Assembly (NCBI RefSeq): GCF_026341125.1
Contig: NZ_JAPEOR010000002.1
Coordinates: 2,969,001-3,033,000, forward strand
Source of the DNA: Streptomyces sp. NBC_01142
Lineage (GTDB): Bacteria; Actinomycetota; Actinomycetes; Streptomycetales; Streptomycetaceae
Direction of reading: 5' to 3'
DNA: 64,000 bases
Numbering within the stretch: position 1 is the first letter of the stretch; each line of letters opens with the position of its first letter. The translations under genes were made by a program, and so were the position numbers. The notes under the pieces are model-generated. The model did not search any database. It saw nothing but the letters and a program-made list of their open reading frames with translations, and was not told where the DNA came from. Positions 39,262 to 46,858 of the stretch are shown one piece after another.

Positions 39262-40452
39262 TCACCTCTTCCCCCTCTTCATGCCGAGCCGCATCGTCGC
39301 GACGATCTCCCGCTGCACCTCGCTCACCCCGCCCCCGAAGGTGTTGATCTGCGCCGCCCTGTTCATCCGCTCCAGCTCCCCGTCCCCCAGAACGCCGATG
39401 TCGACCGAGCCGGGCGAACCTGCCCGGATCAGGCCCGCTTCCCCCGTGATTTCCTGGCACATTCGATACACCTCGACAGCGGATTCGGTTCCCGCGAATT
39501 TCACGCCGCTCGCATCCCCGGGCGCCGGTCCACCCGCCCCCACATCCCCCACCAAACGCCAGCTGAGCAGGCGCGTTGCCGCCAACCGGGCATGTACTTC
39601 GGCCACCCTGAACTGCACCCACGACTCGTCAATCCGGCGCTCGCCAGCCACTGGATCGGGTGTACGAGCCCGCTGAAGCGCCGCCTCGTAGAAGTCCTCG
39701 GCCTGCATTCCGATCGCCGCCAGCGCCACCCGCTCATGGTTGAGCTGGTTGGTGATCAGCCCCCAGCCGCCGTTCTCCTCGCCGACCAGATTCGCGGCGG
39801 GCACCCGTATCCCGTCGTAGTACGTCGATGTCGTCGTCAGCCCGCCCACCGTCTGGATGGGCGTCCACGCGAAGCCGGGCACATCCGTCGGCACGAGGAT
39901 GATCGAGATGCCCTTGTGCTTGGGCGCCTCGGGATCCGTACGGCAGGCGAGCCAGATCCAGTCCGCGTTCTGGCCGTTGCTGGTGAAGATCTTCTGCCCG
40001 TCGACGGCCCAGAAGTCGCCGTCGGCAGTTCGCTCCCGCGCGGCCCTCGTACGCAGCGAGGCGAGGTCGGTCCCGGCTTCCGGCTCGCTGTAGCCGATGG
40101 CGAAGACGAGCTCCCCGCTGAGAATGCGCGGCAGGAAGAACGACTTCTGCTCCTCGGTCCCGTACTTCATCAACGTCGGGCCGACGGTGTTCAGCGTCAC
40201 CATGGAGACGGGCGCTCCGGCCCGGTACGCCTCGTCGAAGAAGACGAACTGCTCATCGGGACCACGCCCCTGGCCCCCGTATGCGACAGGCCAGCCGAGG
40301 CCGAGCATCCCGTCCGCACCGATCCGCCGCAGCAGCCGGCGCTGCTCGGTACCGTCGTCGGCGTGCGGTGGACCGTCCGGCATCACATCACGGAAGTACG
40401 AACGAAGTTCGGCGCGCAGCTGCTGCTGCCGCTCCGTCGGGGCGAGGTGCAC
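39262..40452 (-). CDS. Acyl-CoA dehydrogenase (FadE29-like subunit)
   Basis: The 396-residue flavoenzyme has N-terminal helices, the FAD/substrate segment FAIGYSEPEAGTDLASLRTR (about 118-137), FTSNGQNADWIWLACRTDP, and a C-terminal region with EVYRMCQEITGEAGL and INTFGGGVSEVQREIVATMR. The length matches FadE29 of the igr operon. It is the first gene of the five-gene operon and is preceded by a TCTGAC-N5-GTCAGA palindrome. The paired FadE28-like subunit is two genes downstream. Confidence 0.87.
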   Translation of the reverse strand: MHLAPTERQQQLRAELRSYFRDVMPDGPPHADDGTEQRRLLRRIGADGMLGLGWPVAYGGQGRGPDEQFVFFDEAYRAGAPVSMVTLNTVGPTLMKYGTEEQKSFFLPRILSGELVFAIGYSEPEAGTDLASLRTRAARERTADGDFWAVDGQKIFTSNGQNADWIWLACRTDPEAPKHKGISIILVPTDVPGFAWTPIQTVGGLTTTSTYYDGIRVPAANLVGEENGGWGLITNQLNHERVALAAIGMQAEDFYEAALQRARTPDPVAGERRIDESWVQFRVAEVHARLAATRLLSWRLVGDVGAGGPAPGDASGVKFAGTESAVEVYRMCQEITGEAGLIRAGSPGSVDIGVLGDGELERMNRAAQINTFGGGVSEVQREIVATMRLGMKRGKR

Positions 40453-40485
40453 GGCGGCCGCCTCCCGGGCGTACGGATCAGGGTT

Positions 40486-40502
40486 TCTGACTGTCCGTCA
40501 GA
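40486..40502. promoter_or_regulatory. Operator-like palindrome upstream of the igr-like operon
   Basis: TCTGAC-TGTCC-GTCAGA, 34 bp upstream of the FadE29-like start. The same CTGAC-N5-GTCAG design occurs at 46712 and (one mismatch) 46803. It fits a TetR-type operator; it does not resemble the published KstR or KstR2 motifs as I recall them. Confidence 0.6.
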
Positions 40503-40674
40503 TCTGTACTCACTGTCAAGGTCCGGGCCGCCGCCCACTTCGCCACCGTCGCACCCCTGCGATGCCGCACACGCACAACCGCCTGCGCGAACGGCGCGCC
40601 GAAGCACCGTCGCACAGGCGGTCATTCACCCCTCGGTCAAACCCCTCTCGGTCAAACCCCCCTCGGGCCGTCGG

Positions 40675-40980
40675 TCACCAGAAGTTCGTGCAATTCACCA
40701 GGGTGTTCGACTGGTCGACAGCTGCGAAGCCGGAGCCGTCCACGCCGGCGGTGTTGTTCTGGTTGGTCGCGCCGGCGCCGGTCGCCACTTGTTGGGTGGT
40801 GGTCGAATTCCGTTGTTGTCGCCGCCGACGCCGCTACCGAGGACCGTGACCACGGTCGCGTTTGATCCGTCGCCTGCAAAGGAGCCGCTGTCGGCCTGGG
40901 CAAACACCCGAGAACAGGGCGGCCGCGAGGGGCAGAGCGGAAACAGCGGCGAGAACGCGGGCGGCACGGATGCTTGCCAT
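40675..40980 (-). pseudogene. Small secreted protein gene with two frameshifts
   Basis: A signal peptide (MASIRAARVLAAVSALPLAA) is followed by ALFSGV. One extra base at about 40900-40905 (GTTTGC), and one missing base at about 40804-40811, interrupt the frame. Correcting both gives AQADSGSFAGDGSNATVVTV, then STTTQQVATGAGATNQNNTA and a C-terminal CTNFW, a Streptomyces-type ~98-residue secreted Asn/Gly/Thr-rich protein. As given, translation stops at 40834. The ribosome binding site (GGAGG) is intact. Either a recent pseudogene or assembly errors. Confidence 0.6.
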
Positions 40981-41302
40981 GTCATTTCCTCCAGGAACCG
41001 GCACTGCGAATGGACGGAAGTACGGCTTGCTCCAAGGCAGTTGGCCAACCGTTGCCCAACCGCCCGGGATCTTGGTCACGACGTCGCGAGATCAGAGTTG
41101 CCCACCGAATCCCCGGCAAACCACCCTGGAGACCCTGATTCCCCCTCAAGCGTGATGACATGTCGATAAACACCTTCATGCCACCAGAACCCCGGCCCGG
41201 GCCGCCACAAGCCGCCGAACCCCGCCACCGCAAGGGAGGAAGCGTTCCGGCATGTTTTCGGCCAATCCGCCCCGGGGCCTCCGCAGAGGCCCCTTCCCTT
41301 CT
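40981..41302. other. Intergenic region, no gene seen
   Basis: This gap between the divergent small secreted protein and prim-pol genes holds the GGAGG ribosome binding site of the former near 40988. Reverse ORFs here are shadows of the prim-pol gene. I see no RNA gene or strong hairpin. A LexA-like box begins at 41303. Confidence 0.5.
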
Positions 41303-41318
41303 TCGAACACTTGTACGA
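41303..41318 (+). promoter_or_regulatory. LexA-like SOS box
   Basis: TCGAAC-ACTT-GTACGA differs by one base from the actinobacterial LexA consensus TCGAAC-N4-GTTCGA. It lies 11 bp before the prim-pol start, where LexA would block initiation. Confidence 0.55.
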
Positions 41319-41328
41319 ACATAGGGCT

Positions 41329-42230
41329 ATGGCCACCACCGACCGGCAGACCGCCACCCTGGCCCTTGCCCACGCTCTCTCCGCCGCCGAGCGCGGGCTC
41401 CCTGTCATCCCGCTGTCCCCCACCAAGCTCCCCGCCCTGCGCTCCCCCCACCGGGGCGACCCCGAGCCGGTCCTGTGCCGTGGCGAATGCGGCCTCCCGG
41501 GCCACGGCGTCCACGACGCCACCACGGACCCGGCGGCCGTACGCGCCCTTTTCGCCGCCGCCCCCTGGGCCACCGGCTACGGCATCGCCTGCGGCCGGCC
41601 CCCGCACCATCTGATCGGCATCGACCTCGACACCAAGTCCGCGACGGACTCCTCGTCCGCGACCGACTCGGTGGCCGCGCTTGAGGACCTGGCCCTGCGG
41701 CATCTGTTCACGATCCCGGAGACAGTCACGGTCCTCACCCCCAGCGGCGGCCGCCACCTCTGGCTGACCGGCCCGCCCGACGTGGTCGTCCCCAACTCGG
41801 CGAGCCGTCTCGCCCCCGGCATCGACATCCGCGGCGCCGGCGGCTATCTGGTGGGCCCGGGCTCGGTCGCCGCCCACGGCGCGTACCGCCTCGCCCCCGG
41901 CACGGCGGATCTGTCACCCGCACCCTGCCCCCGCGCACTCCTGCGCCTCGTGACCCCTCAGCACGCCCCCACCGCCCCGAGAACCCCACGAACCTTGCAT
42001 CTCCGCGCTCGCCCCAGGGGCAGGGCCTGGTCCAGTTCGTGCTCGCGGCCCACGAGGGCCAGCGCAACACCCGTCTGTTCTGGGCGGCTTGCCGCGCGTA
42101 CGAGAACGGCTTCGGCGACAAGCTCGCGGACGCCCTCACCGAGGCCGCCGTCCACGCCGGCCTCACCGAACGCGAGGCCCGCGCCACGATCGCCTCGGCC
42201 GACCGCCTCACCTCGGTCCGCGGCCGCTGA
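41329..42230 (+). pseudogene. Bifunctional DNA primase/polymerase (prim-pol) gene, frameshifted
   Basis: The first part (frame 1, ATG 41329) encodes LALAHALSAAERGLPVIPLS, CGLPGHGVHDATTDPAAVRA, IACGRPPHHLIGIDLDTKSA and LTPSGGRHLWLTG, the archaeo-eukaryotic primase-type prim-pol domain with its Asp-x-Asp. After about residue 215 the homologous reading moves to frame 0: GQGLVQFVLAAHEGQRNTRL, then LFWAACRAYENGFGDKLADA and TSVRGR with stop at 42230. The shift falls at about 41,960-42,010. In other Streptomyces the two parts are one ~300-residue protein. A base error or real mutation is equally possible. Confidence 0.65.
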
Positions 42231-42421
42231 ACCCGCCGGGTATCGCAGCCCCTCATCCACGGCCCGAGCGCGAAAGGGGTGCCCGGAAACTCCGGACACC
42301 CCTGCACCTCTGGGACCGTGAACGCCTTCGGCCCGGCACGTCTCGGCGCCTGATGTCCGGTCCCGGCCGATGCGGGGCGGGCGCCGCTTCTTACGCTCGC
42401 CCCGCACATGGGTCGGCAGGG

Positions 42422-42742
42422 TTACTGCACCCAGTCGATTCGTTCCACCGTGTCGTTGTACCCCGCCGGCTCCTCGAGCTTCTCGCCGGCCTTCAGGATG
42501 CGCTCACCCTTGCCGATCAGCTTCGCGTCGCTGTCCGTCAGGTTCACCCATGACGAGACATTCTTGGACATGCTTCCGCCGCCGGGGAGGGGAAGCTGAC
42601 CGAGGTCCACTTCGAAGCCGGCTCCGATCCCGTACCCCGTGCCCTGACAGTTGTAGTGCCGGTAGAGGCCCAGAGTCTTGGGCGGACAGGGCGCACCGTC
42701 AGGGGTGATCTGGACTACGCCGGGCGGCAATTGAGTACTCAT
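42422..42742 (-). CDS. Peptidase inhibitor I36 / crystallin-like protein
   Basis: The 106-residue protein contains LGLYRHYNCQGTGYGIGAGF and MSKNVSSWVNLTDSDAKLIG, the Greek-key signature shared by beta/gamma-crystallins and family I36 metalloproteinase inhibitors (SMPI type). I36 proteins are normally secreted, but no signal peptide is visible: the protein starts MSTQLPPGVVQITPDGAP. It may act in the cytoplasm, or a signal may be lost. A hairpin (CCCGCCGG/CCGGCGGG) lies in the leader. Confidence 0.6.
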   Translation of the reverse strand: MSTQLPPGVVQITPDGAPCPPKTLGLYRHYNCQGTGYGIGAGFEVDLGQLPLPGGGSMSKNVSSWVNLTDSDAKLIGKGERILKAGEKLEEPAGYNDTVERIDWVQ

Positions 42743-43074
42743 GGCTCGCTCCGCTCTTCAGCTCCCGCCGGCGTTTCCGGCGGGACTTGGACCGCCAACG
42801 TTCCACAGGAAACCGGTGCGAACGGACTTCACGGGGGCTTGATCGTTTCTGCAATGGACACGACCGCCCGCATAGCCGAGTTATCCGCTCGGCATGTGGC
42901 ACGTAGACGCCAACGCCCCTGGTCCGGACACCAGTCAGTGCAGCGTTGAACAGTGTTGCGCCATCTGCCTCGCGAGCGCACTCAAGCGGTTTGGAGCACC
43001 CCGGCCTTGCCACACACCCCTCTTGACGAGAAACGGGCGACCGGCCCGGGGCGGCCGTCAGCCGAGACGATGGG
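42743..43074. other. Intergenic region
   Basis: This 332-bp stretch holds a hairpin at 42764-42784 (CCCGCCGG, 5-nt loop, CCGGCGGG) in the leader of the I36-like gene. The rest shows no convincing ORF, RNA gene or repeat. Confidence 0.5.
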
Positions 43075-43911
43075 TCAGGGGCGCTCGAAGAACTGGAACA
43101 GGCCTCCGACGGAGAAGCACAGTGCTCCCGCGAGCGTTCCCCAGTTGGCGATGTCGACGTTCACCATGCTTCCTGTCGTGGGACGCGTGAAGGCAGCCAG
43201 CGCCGAACCCAGGAAGAGAAAGGATCCGAGCTGATTGATCGCGACGATCCACCAGCCCAGGTCTCGGGGGCGGACGCCTGGCCGGCCATGGCAGACCTCG
43301 ACCAGTGCGAGGTGCCCCGAGACCAGGAACAGGATGCACCCGACCATGTCGGGGGCCCAGATCAGCCTGTTCACCTGCTGGACCGAGAGCCCCTCCAGCA
43401 AAGAATTCAGCAGGTTGATGCCGAACACGAGCGTTCCCACGAACAGCAGGAAGGTACTGAGCCAGTCGATCCGAGTGGGCTCGTAGCTCCACCATCTCCA
43501 GCTCCGTGCGGCCAGCGCACCAGCCCCGCTGTCCCGGCGAGGAGCGTTGATCGTCTGGAGCAATGAGGCGTATCCACCGGCGTTGAAGAACAGGCCGCCT
43601 GCGAAGTAGATCCAGGCGCTCGTCGCATCGCCCGGGCCGAACTGAGCCGCCCCGGCCCCGAGAGCGAAAAGGGCACCGCCGACTGCGAACGCGCCCGCGG
43701 CAATGACATTCAGCCTGCGCAGACGGCCGACCGACACGCTGTCCGCTCTTCGGGAACGGGGCTCCAGCTCGCCCGCGGCCCGCACGGTGAGCAGGCCACG
43801 CTTGCGTGCCGGGCGTGACTCCCAGACCGCAGTGCCCCCATCCAGTAGGCGCCAGGTCAGCCGGGTTGTGAACGGCCCCGCGCCCTCCGCGTGCTCCTCA
43901 ATTCGGGTCAC
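43075..43911 (-). CDS. Multi-pass membrane protein, YrhK-like
   Basis: The 278-residue protein has a cytoplasmic N-terminus (1-70), then about six TM helices arranged as two similar halves: NVIAAGAFAVGGALFALGAG with WIYFAGGLFFNAGGYASLLQ, and WLSTFLLFVGTLVFGINLLN with IVAINQLGSFLFLGSALAAF. The small TM pairs resemble YrhK-domain proteins. No transport or catalytic motif is seen. It starts at ATG 43911 and is monocistronic. Confidence 0.55.
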   Translation of the reverse strand: MTRIEEHAEGAGPFTTRLTWRLLDGGTAVWESRPARKRGLLTVRAAGELEPRSRRADSVSVGRLRRLNVIAAGAFAVGGALFALGAGAAQFGPGDATSAWIYFAGGLFFNAGGYASLLQTINAPRRDSGAGALAARSWRWWSYEPTRIDWLSTFLLFVGTLVFGINLLNSLLEGLSVQQVNRLIWAPDMVGCILFLVSGHLALVEVCHGRPGVRPRDLGWWIVAINQLGSFLFLGSALAAFTRPTTGSMVNVDIANWGTLAGALCFSVGGLFQFFERP

Positions 43912-44416
43912 CTGCCGACCTTAGCCTTCTGGTGTGGAAAATCCCTTTTGCGGCTGCGGCTTCGTAAGCCGCCAGGTGCCTGGATGAGCAGGCACCCACG
44001 TAGGTGAAGTCTCAGACCGGAGCTCCTGACGGAGCTCGCCGGCCAGTAGGTGCCTGCCGTCGGCGGCAGGCACCACGGCCGCCCGCCACCGGGACCGTTT
44101 CCACCCCGCTCCCGCACCACCCGCAACAGCCCCTCGAACTGCCTCATCCACAGCCCGGTGAACATCTCCATCCACAACGGCTCAACCCTCAACACCCCAC
44201 GCATACAAGGGAAATGTTCGGAACACAGCCTCCTGCAACACGCTTTAGTGCCCGCGCCGACCGGCGCCACGCCGCAGCCGGCCCCGGGCCGTCCGTGAGT
44301 GAGTGAGGATTCCCGCCGGCGCACAACCCTTGCGCCCCGTCGCGTGTCTCATGTGCGGAACTGTCGTTCGCGCGCAGTTCACCCGTCCATCGTCGTCGTT
44401 TCACCAGGGGATCCGC
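43912..44416. other. Intergenic region with IS remnant and hairpins
   Basis: The 505-bp gap contains a degenerate transposase start on the reverse strand (to 44171), and a 10-bp stem hairpin at 44049-44074 (GGTGCCTGCC/GGCAGGCACC). The last ~200 bp before the LAxTG gene should carry its promoter; I could not pick a clear one. Confidence 0.5.
43921..44171 (-). pseudogene. Transposase N-terminal remnant (IS5-type)
   Basis: Reading leftward from 44171, the frame gives MEMFTGLWMRQFEGLLRVVR then ERGGNGPGGGRPWCLPP, the helix-turn-helix start of IS5-group DDE transposases common in Streptomyces. The match ends after about 45 residues. The rest of the transposase is absent, and no terminal inverted repeats are visible, so it is a dead fragment. 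Confidence 0.55.
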
Positions 44417-45697
44417 ATGCTGCACACCACTCCCGGCCTCCGTACCCTGCGCAGGACCGCGGGCGTCATCGGCGCCGGTGCGCTGATCGCGCTGGGCGCC
44501 GCGCCCGGTGCCGTGGCCGAGGACGCCGAGACGGGGCTGGTGCTGGGCGAGATCGCCCCCGTCAACGGGGTGAAGCCGGGGAGCACCTTCGACGTGCCGG
44601 TGAGCTTCACGAACAAGGGCACCGAGGCGCTGAAGAAGGTCTGGCTGTCGTACTCGGTCACGCGAGGCCTGAGCCACACCGAGGTGCCCTCGAACTGCGA
44701 GCGGTGGGAGGTGATCGCGTACGACGAGATGACGGCCAAGTCCACGGTGATCTGCGAGTTCGACCAGACCGTGGCACCCGGTGGGGTCTACGCGCCCGAG
44801 AGGCCACTGACGCTGAAGGCGCTCGACCACGCCCTGTACGACGACCTCCGGGTGGCGGTCACGAACTACGATGAGGGCGCCGACGAGAACGCCTCCGGTC
44901 CCGTACAGGGAACCGCTCCCGCTGTGAAACTGGTGGAAAAGTCTGCGGCCTCCCCGGCTGATGACGCCACTGCGGCGGAAGAACTGGACTGGGACGCGGC
45001 CGATGTGCGGGTGACCTCGGTGAACACGGCCGACTTGCAGGTCACGGGAGCGAAGCTGAAGGGCCGTGTCGGGGACAAGGTCACCCTGGACGTGAAGTTC
45101 ACCAACGCCGGGCCCGCCTGGGTGATGAGGCCTGTCGACGTGCCGCCGGTCTTCGCTCTGATCAAGGTCCCTGACGGCACGACGGTGGTCGAGAACAAGC
45201 GCTGCACGAAGGTCGAGACAGGAAGTTACCGGTGCGGCACCGGACAGTCCTGGATCGACGAGGGCGCGACGGAGACCTACACCTTCAAGCTGAAGATCGA
45301 GAAGAAGGTGCCGGGGGCCAAGGGCTCGGTGCAGCTCGGTGGGGAGCAGCCCCGTCCGTACGACGAGAACAAGGCGAACGACAAGGCCGACATCCTGATC
45401 GACGTCGAGGGCAGTGGGTCGACGGGCGGCAGCGGCTCGGCGTCCTCCACCGGCGGAAGCGGTACGACCGGTGGCTCGGGCACCACCGGCGGTTCCGGGT
45501 CCGCTGACGGCGGATCCACGAGCGGCTCCGGTTCCACAGGTGGATCGACCACGACCGGCGGCACCTCCTCCACCGGCGGCAACCTCGCCAACACCGGATC
45601 GGGCTCGGCCCTGCCCCTCGCGGGTGCGGCCGCCGCGGCCGCCGTCGCAGGTGCGGGTGCGGTACTGCTTGTACGCCGCCGCGCGGCCCAGCGGTAG
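44417..45697 (+). CDS. LAxTG-anchored cell-surface protein
   Basis: The 426-residue protein has a signal peptide (residues 1-34, cut after GAVA), two beta-sandwich domains (about 40-165 and 195-330) of DUF11-like type, and a Gly/Ser/Thr-rich stalk (about 335-390). The sorting signal is LANTG followed by a hydrophobic helix and the tail RRRAAQR. Streptomyces class E sortases recognise LAxTG, so the protein should be linked to the cell wall. ATG 44417 is preceded by AGGGGATCC. A very strong terminator follows. Confidence 0.85.
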   Translation: MLHTTPGLRTLRRTAGVIGAGALIALGAAPGAVAEDAETGLVLGEIAPVNGVKPGSTFDVPVSFTNKGTEALKKVWLSYSVTRGLSHTEVPSNCERWEVIAYDEMTAKSTVICEFDQTVAPGGVYAPERPLTLKALDHALYDDLRVAVTNYDEGADENASGPVQGTAPAVKLVEKSAASPADDATAAEELDWDAADVRVTSVNTADLQVTGAKLKGRVGDKVTLDVKFTNAGPAWVMRPVDVPPVFALIKVPDGTTVVENKRCTKVETGSYRCGTGQSWIDEGATETYTFKLKIEKKVPGAKGSVQLGGEQPRPYDENKANDKADILIDVEGSGSTGGSGSASSTGGSGTTGGSGTTGGSGSADGGSTSGSGSTGGSTTTGGTSSTGGNLANTGSGSALPLAGAAAAAAVAGAGAVLLVRRRAAQR

Positions 45698-45712
45698 CCC
45701 GCGCGCACCCAA

Positions 45713-45756
45713 CGCTGAGGGGGCGGCGGCCAGGCCGGGCCGCCGCCCCCTCAGCG
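45713..45756. terminator. 19-bp-stem terminator after the surface-protein gene
   Basis: CGCTGAGGGGGCGGCGGCC pairs perfectly with GGCCGCCGCCCCCTCAGCG across a 6-nt loop. It would work from both directions. Confidence 0.85.
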
Positions 45757-45975
45757 TAGGACGGCCCAGTCCCCCGGGGAGACCGCCCAAGCAAGGAAAC
45801 GGCAATCGCTTCCGAAGTCGGTGAGGATCCACATCTCGCGTCCCTCCGGGGCCTCGTAGCGGCCGGTACGACCGTCGCTGACCGATTCGGCCAGAGCTAC
45901 GGACCAGAAGGCAGCCGTGCCCTCCTCGTGCCCGTTCGGTCGGGAAACAGCGGTCGCTGACGGACACCGTTCATG
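45751..45975 (-). pseudogene. Possible truncated/frameshifted small gene
   Basis: One reverse frame reads HEEGTAAFWSVALAESVSDG, GRYEAPEGREMWILTDFGSD and CRFLAWAVSPGDWAVLR to a stop at 45751, with coding-like base bias, but it has no start codon in frame. An ATG at 45975 in another frame encodes only 25 residues. It could be a small gene with a frameshift or a 3' remnant. Its stop lies in the terminator arm. Confidence 0.35.
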
Positions 45976-46020
45976 AGAACGACCCCTGACCGAGTTGCCT
46001 GGTCAGGGGCCGTTCACCTG

Positions 46021-46107
46021 CGGTGGGTGTGGGATTTGAACCCACGGTGACATCGCTGCCACGACGGTTTTCAAGACCGTTCCCTTAGGCCGCTCGGGCA
46101 ACCCACC
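46021..46107 (-). tRNA. tRNA-Ser (anticodon TGA)
   Basis: Acceptor arms GGTGGGT and ACCCACC with discriminator G pair correctly. The D-arm region GCCCGAGCGG is followed by anticodon stem/loop ACGGT-CTTGAAA-ACCGT, giving anticodon TGA. The long variable arm of class II tRNAs precedes TGGGTTCAAATCCCA. It reads UCA codons, rare in this GC-rich genome. Confidence 0.95.
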
Positions 46108-46184
46108 CACGCCCCGCCGACCAGCGACGGAGCGGGCTACAGACTACCGGCTGCCGACTTCCGGCGCTCGGGTGGACGCGGCGC

Positions 46185-46634
46185 CTAGAGGAAGAGGCCC
46201 AGCGCGCTGTCCAGCGACCAGTTCTGCCAGCTCATCGCGAACAGCGCGACCCCGGAGATCAGCGCCATCATCAGGTTCTGACCCTGCTCCGCCCAGTCAT
46301 GGATCATCAGGACGAGATAGATCAGGCTGAGCACCAGGCCGCCGGCGAGGGCGACCGGCGTCAGGAAGCCGACGATGAGACCGAGGCCGAGAGCCAGCTC
46401 CGCGTAGGCGACGATGTACGCCATCACCCGTGGGCGGGGCTTCACCACCCGGTCGAAGCCGCTCCGCACCAAGGACCACCGGTGCTTGTCGGCTATGCCG
46501 GCCGCCCAGGTGATGCCGCCGCCCGCGAACCAGGTCTTCTTGTCCTTGTGCCGCCAGCTTTCCAGCCACCACAGGCCCAGGCCGATCCGGAGCACGGCCA
46601 TCCATTCGGCCCCGTCGAGCCACATCGTCTCCAT
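46185..46634 (-). CDS. DoxX-family membrane protein
   Basis: The 149-residue protein starts at ATG 46634 (METMWLDGAEWMAVLRIGLG) preceded by GAGGGGGG. The upstream extension is a low-complexity tandem repeat and was rejected. Four TM helices are visible, including ELALGLGLIVGFLTPVALAG and LVLSLIYLVLMIHDW. DoxX/DoxD-like proteins bind quinone or thiosulfate-related partners or support redox balance; here the role is unknown. It is divergent from the amidohydrolase gene, with two copies of a shared operator between them. Confidence 0.75.
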   Translation of the reverse strand: METMWLDGAEWMAVLRIGLGLWWLESWRHKDKKTWFAGGGITWAAGIADKHRWSLVRSGFDRVVKPRPRVMAYIVAYAELALGLGLIVGFLTPVALAGGLVLSLIYLVLMIHDWAEQGQNLMMALISGVALFAMSWQNWSLDSALGLFL

Positions 46635-46653
46635 GGACCCCCCTCTCCGCTCG

Positions 46654-46691
46654 CAGGCACACAGGCGCACAGGCGCACAGGCGCACAGGCG
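46654..46691. repeat. 8-bp tandem repeat CAGGCGCA in the doxX leader
   Basis: 4.75 copies of CAGGCGCA (the first is CAGGCACA) lie directly upstream of the DoxX start. The unit length is not a multiple of three and it lies outside the chosen CDS, so length changes would alter the leader, not the protein. Confidence 0.75.
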
Positions 46692-46710
46692 TGCCGACGC
46701 GCCGACACCG

Positions 46711-46729
46711 AACTGACGATTCGTCAGTT
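46711..46729. promoter_or_regulatory. Operator-like palindrome, doxX side
   Basis: AACTGACGATTCGTCAGTT: perfect CTGAC-N5-GTCAG arms with outer AA/TT. It lies 77 bp upstream of the DoxX start. Confidence 0.6.
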
Positions 46730-46798
46730 CATCGGATGGACGGGGCTGGCGCAAGAGGGCTGCTACGTCTTGCTGTCGACCCGGTGAAGTCCTAGCCT

Positions 46799-46821
46799 GA
46801 ATCTGATGGATCGTCAGATTC
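46799..46821. promoter_or_regulatory. Operator-like palindrome, amidohydrolase side
   Basis: GAATCTGA and TCAGATTC arms with a 7-bp centre (TGGATCG) form a palindrome about 38 bp upstream of the amidohydrolase start. It contains the CTGAT-N5-GTCAG version of the motif. Confidence 0.6.
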
Positions 46822-46858
46822 GGGCCGGGGAAACCGGCGGCAGCAAGGGGTAATCGAC

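Noticed and set aside
44189..45967. 592-codon open frame antisense to the LAxTG protein gene
   Set aside because: The sense protein has a signal peptide and sorting signal. The antisense frame is low-complexity and runs through the terminator.
46021..46107. tRNA-Ser as the prophage attachment site
   Set aside because: The tRNA is intact and 11.5 kb from the prophage junction, which lies in the acyl-CoA synthetase gene.
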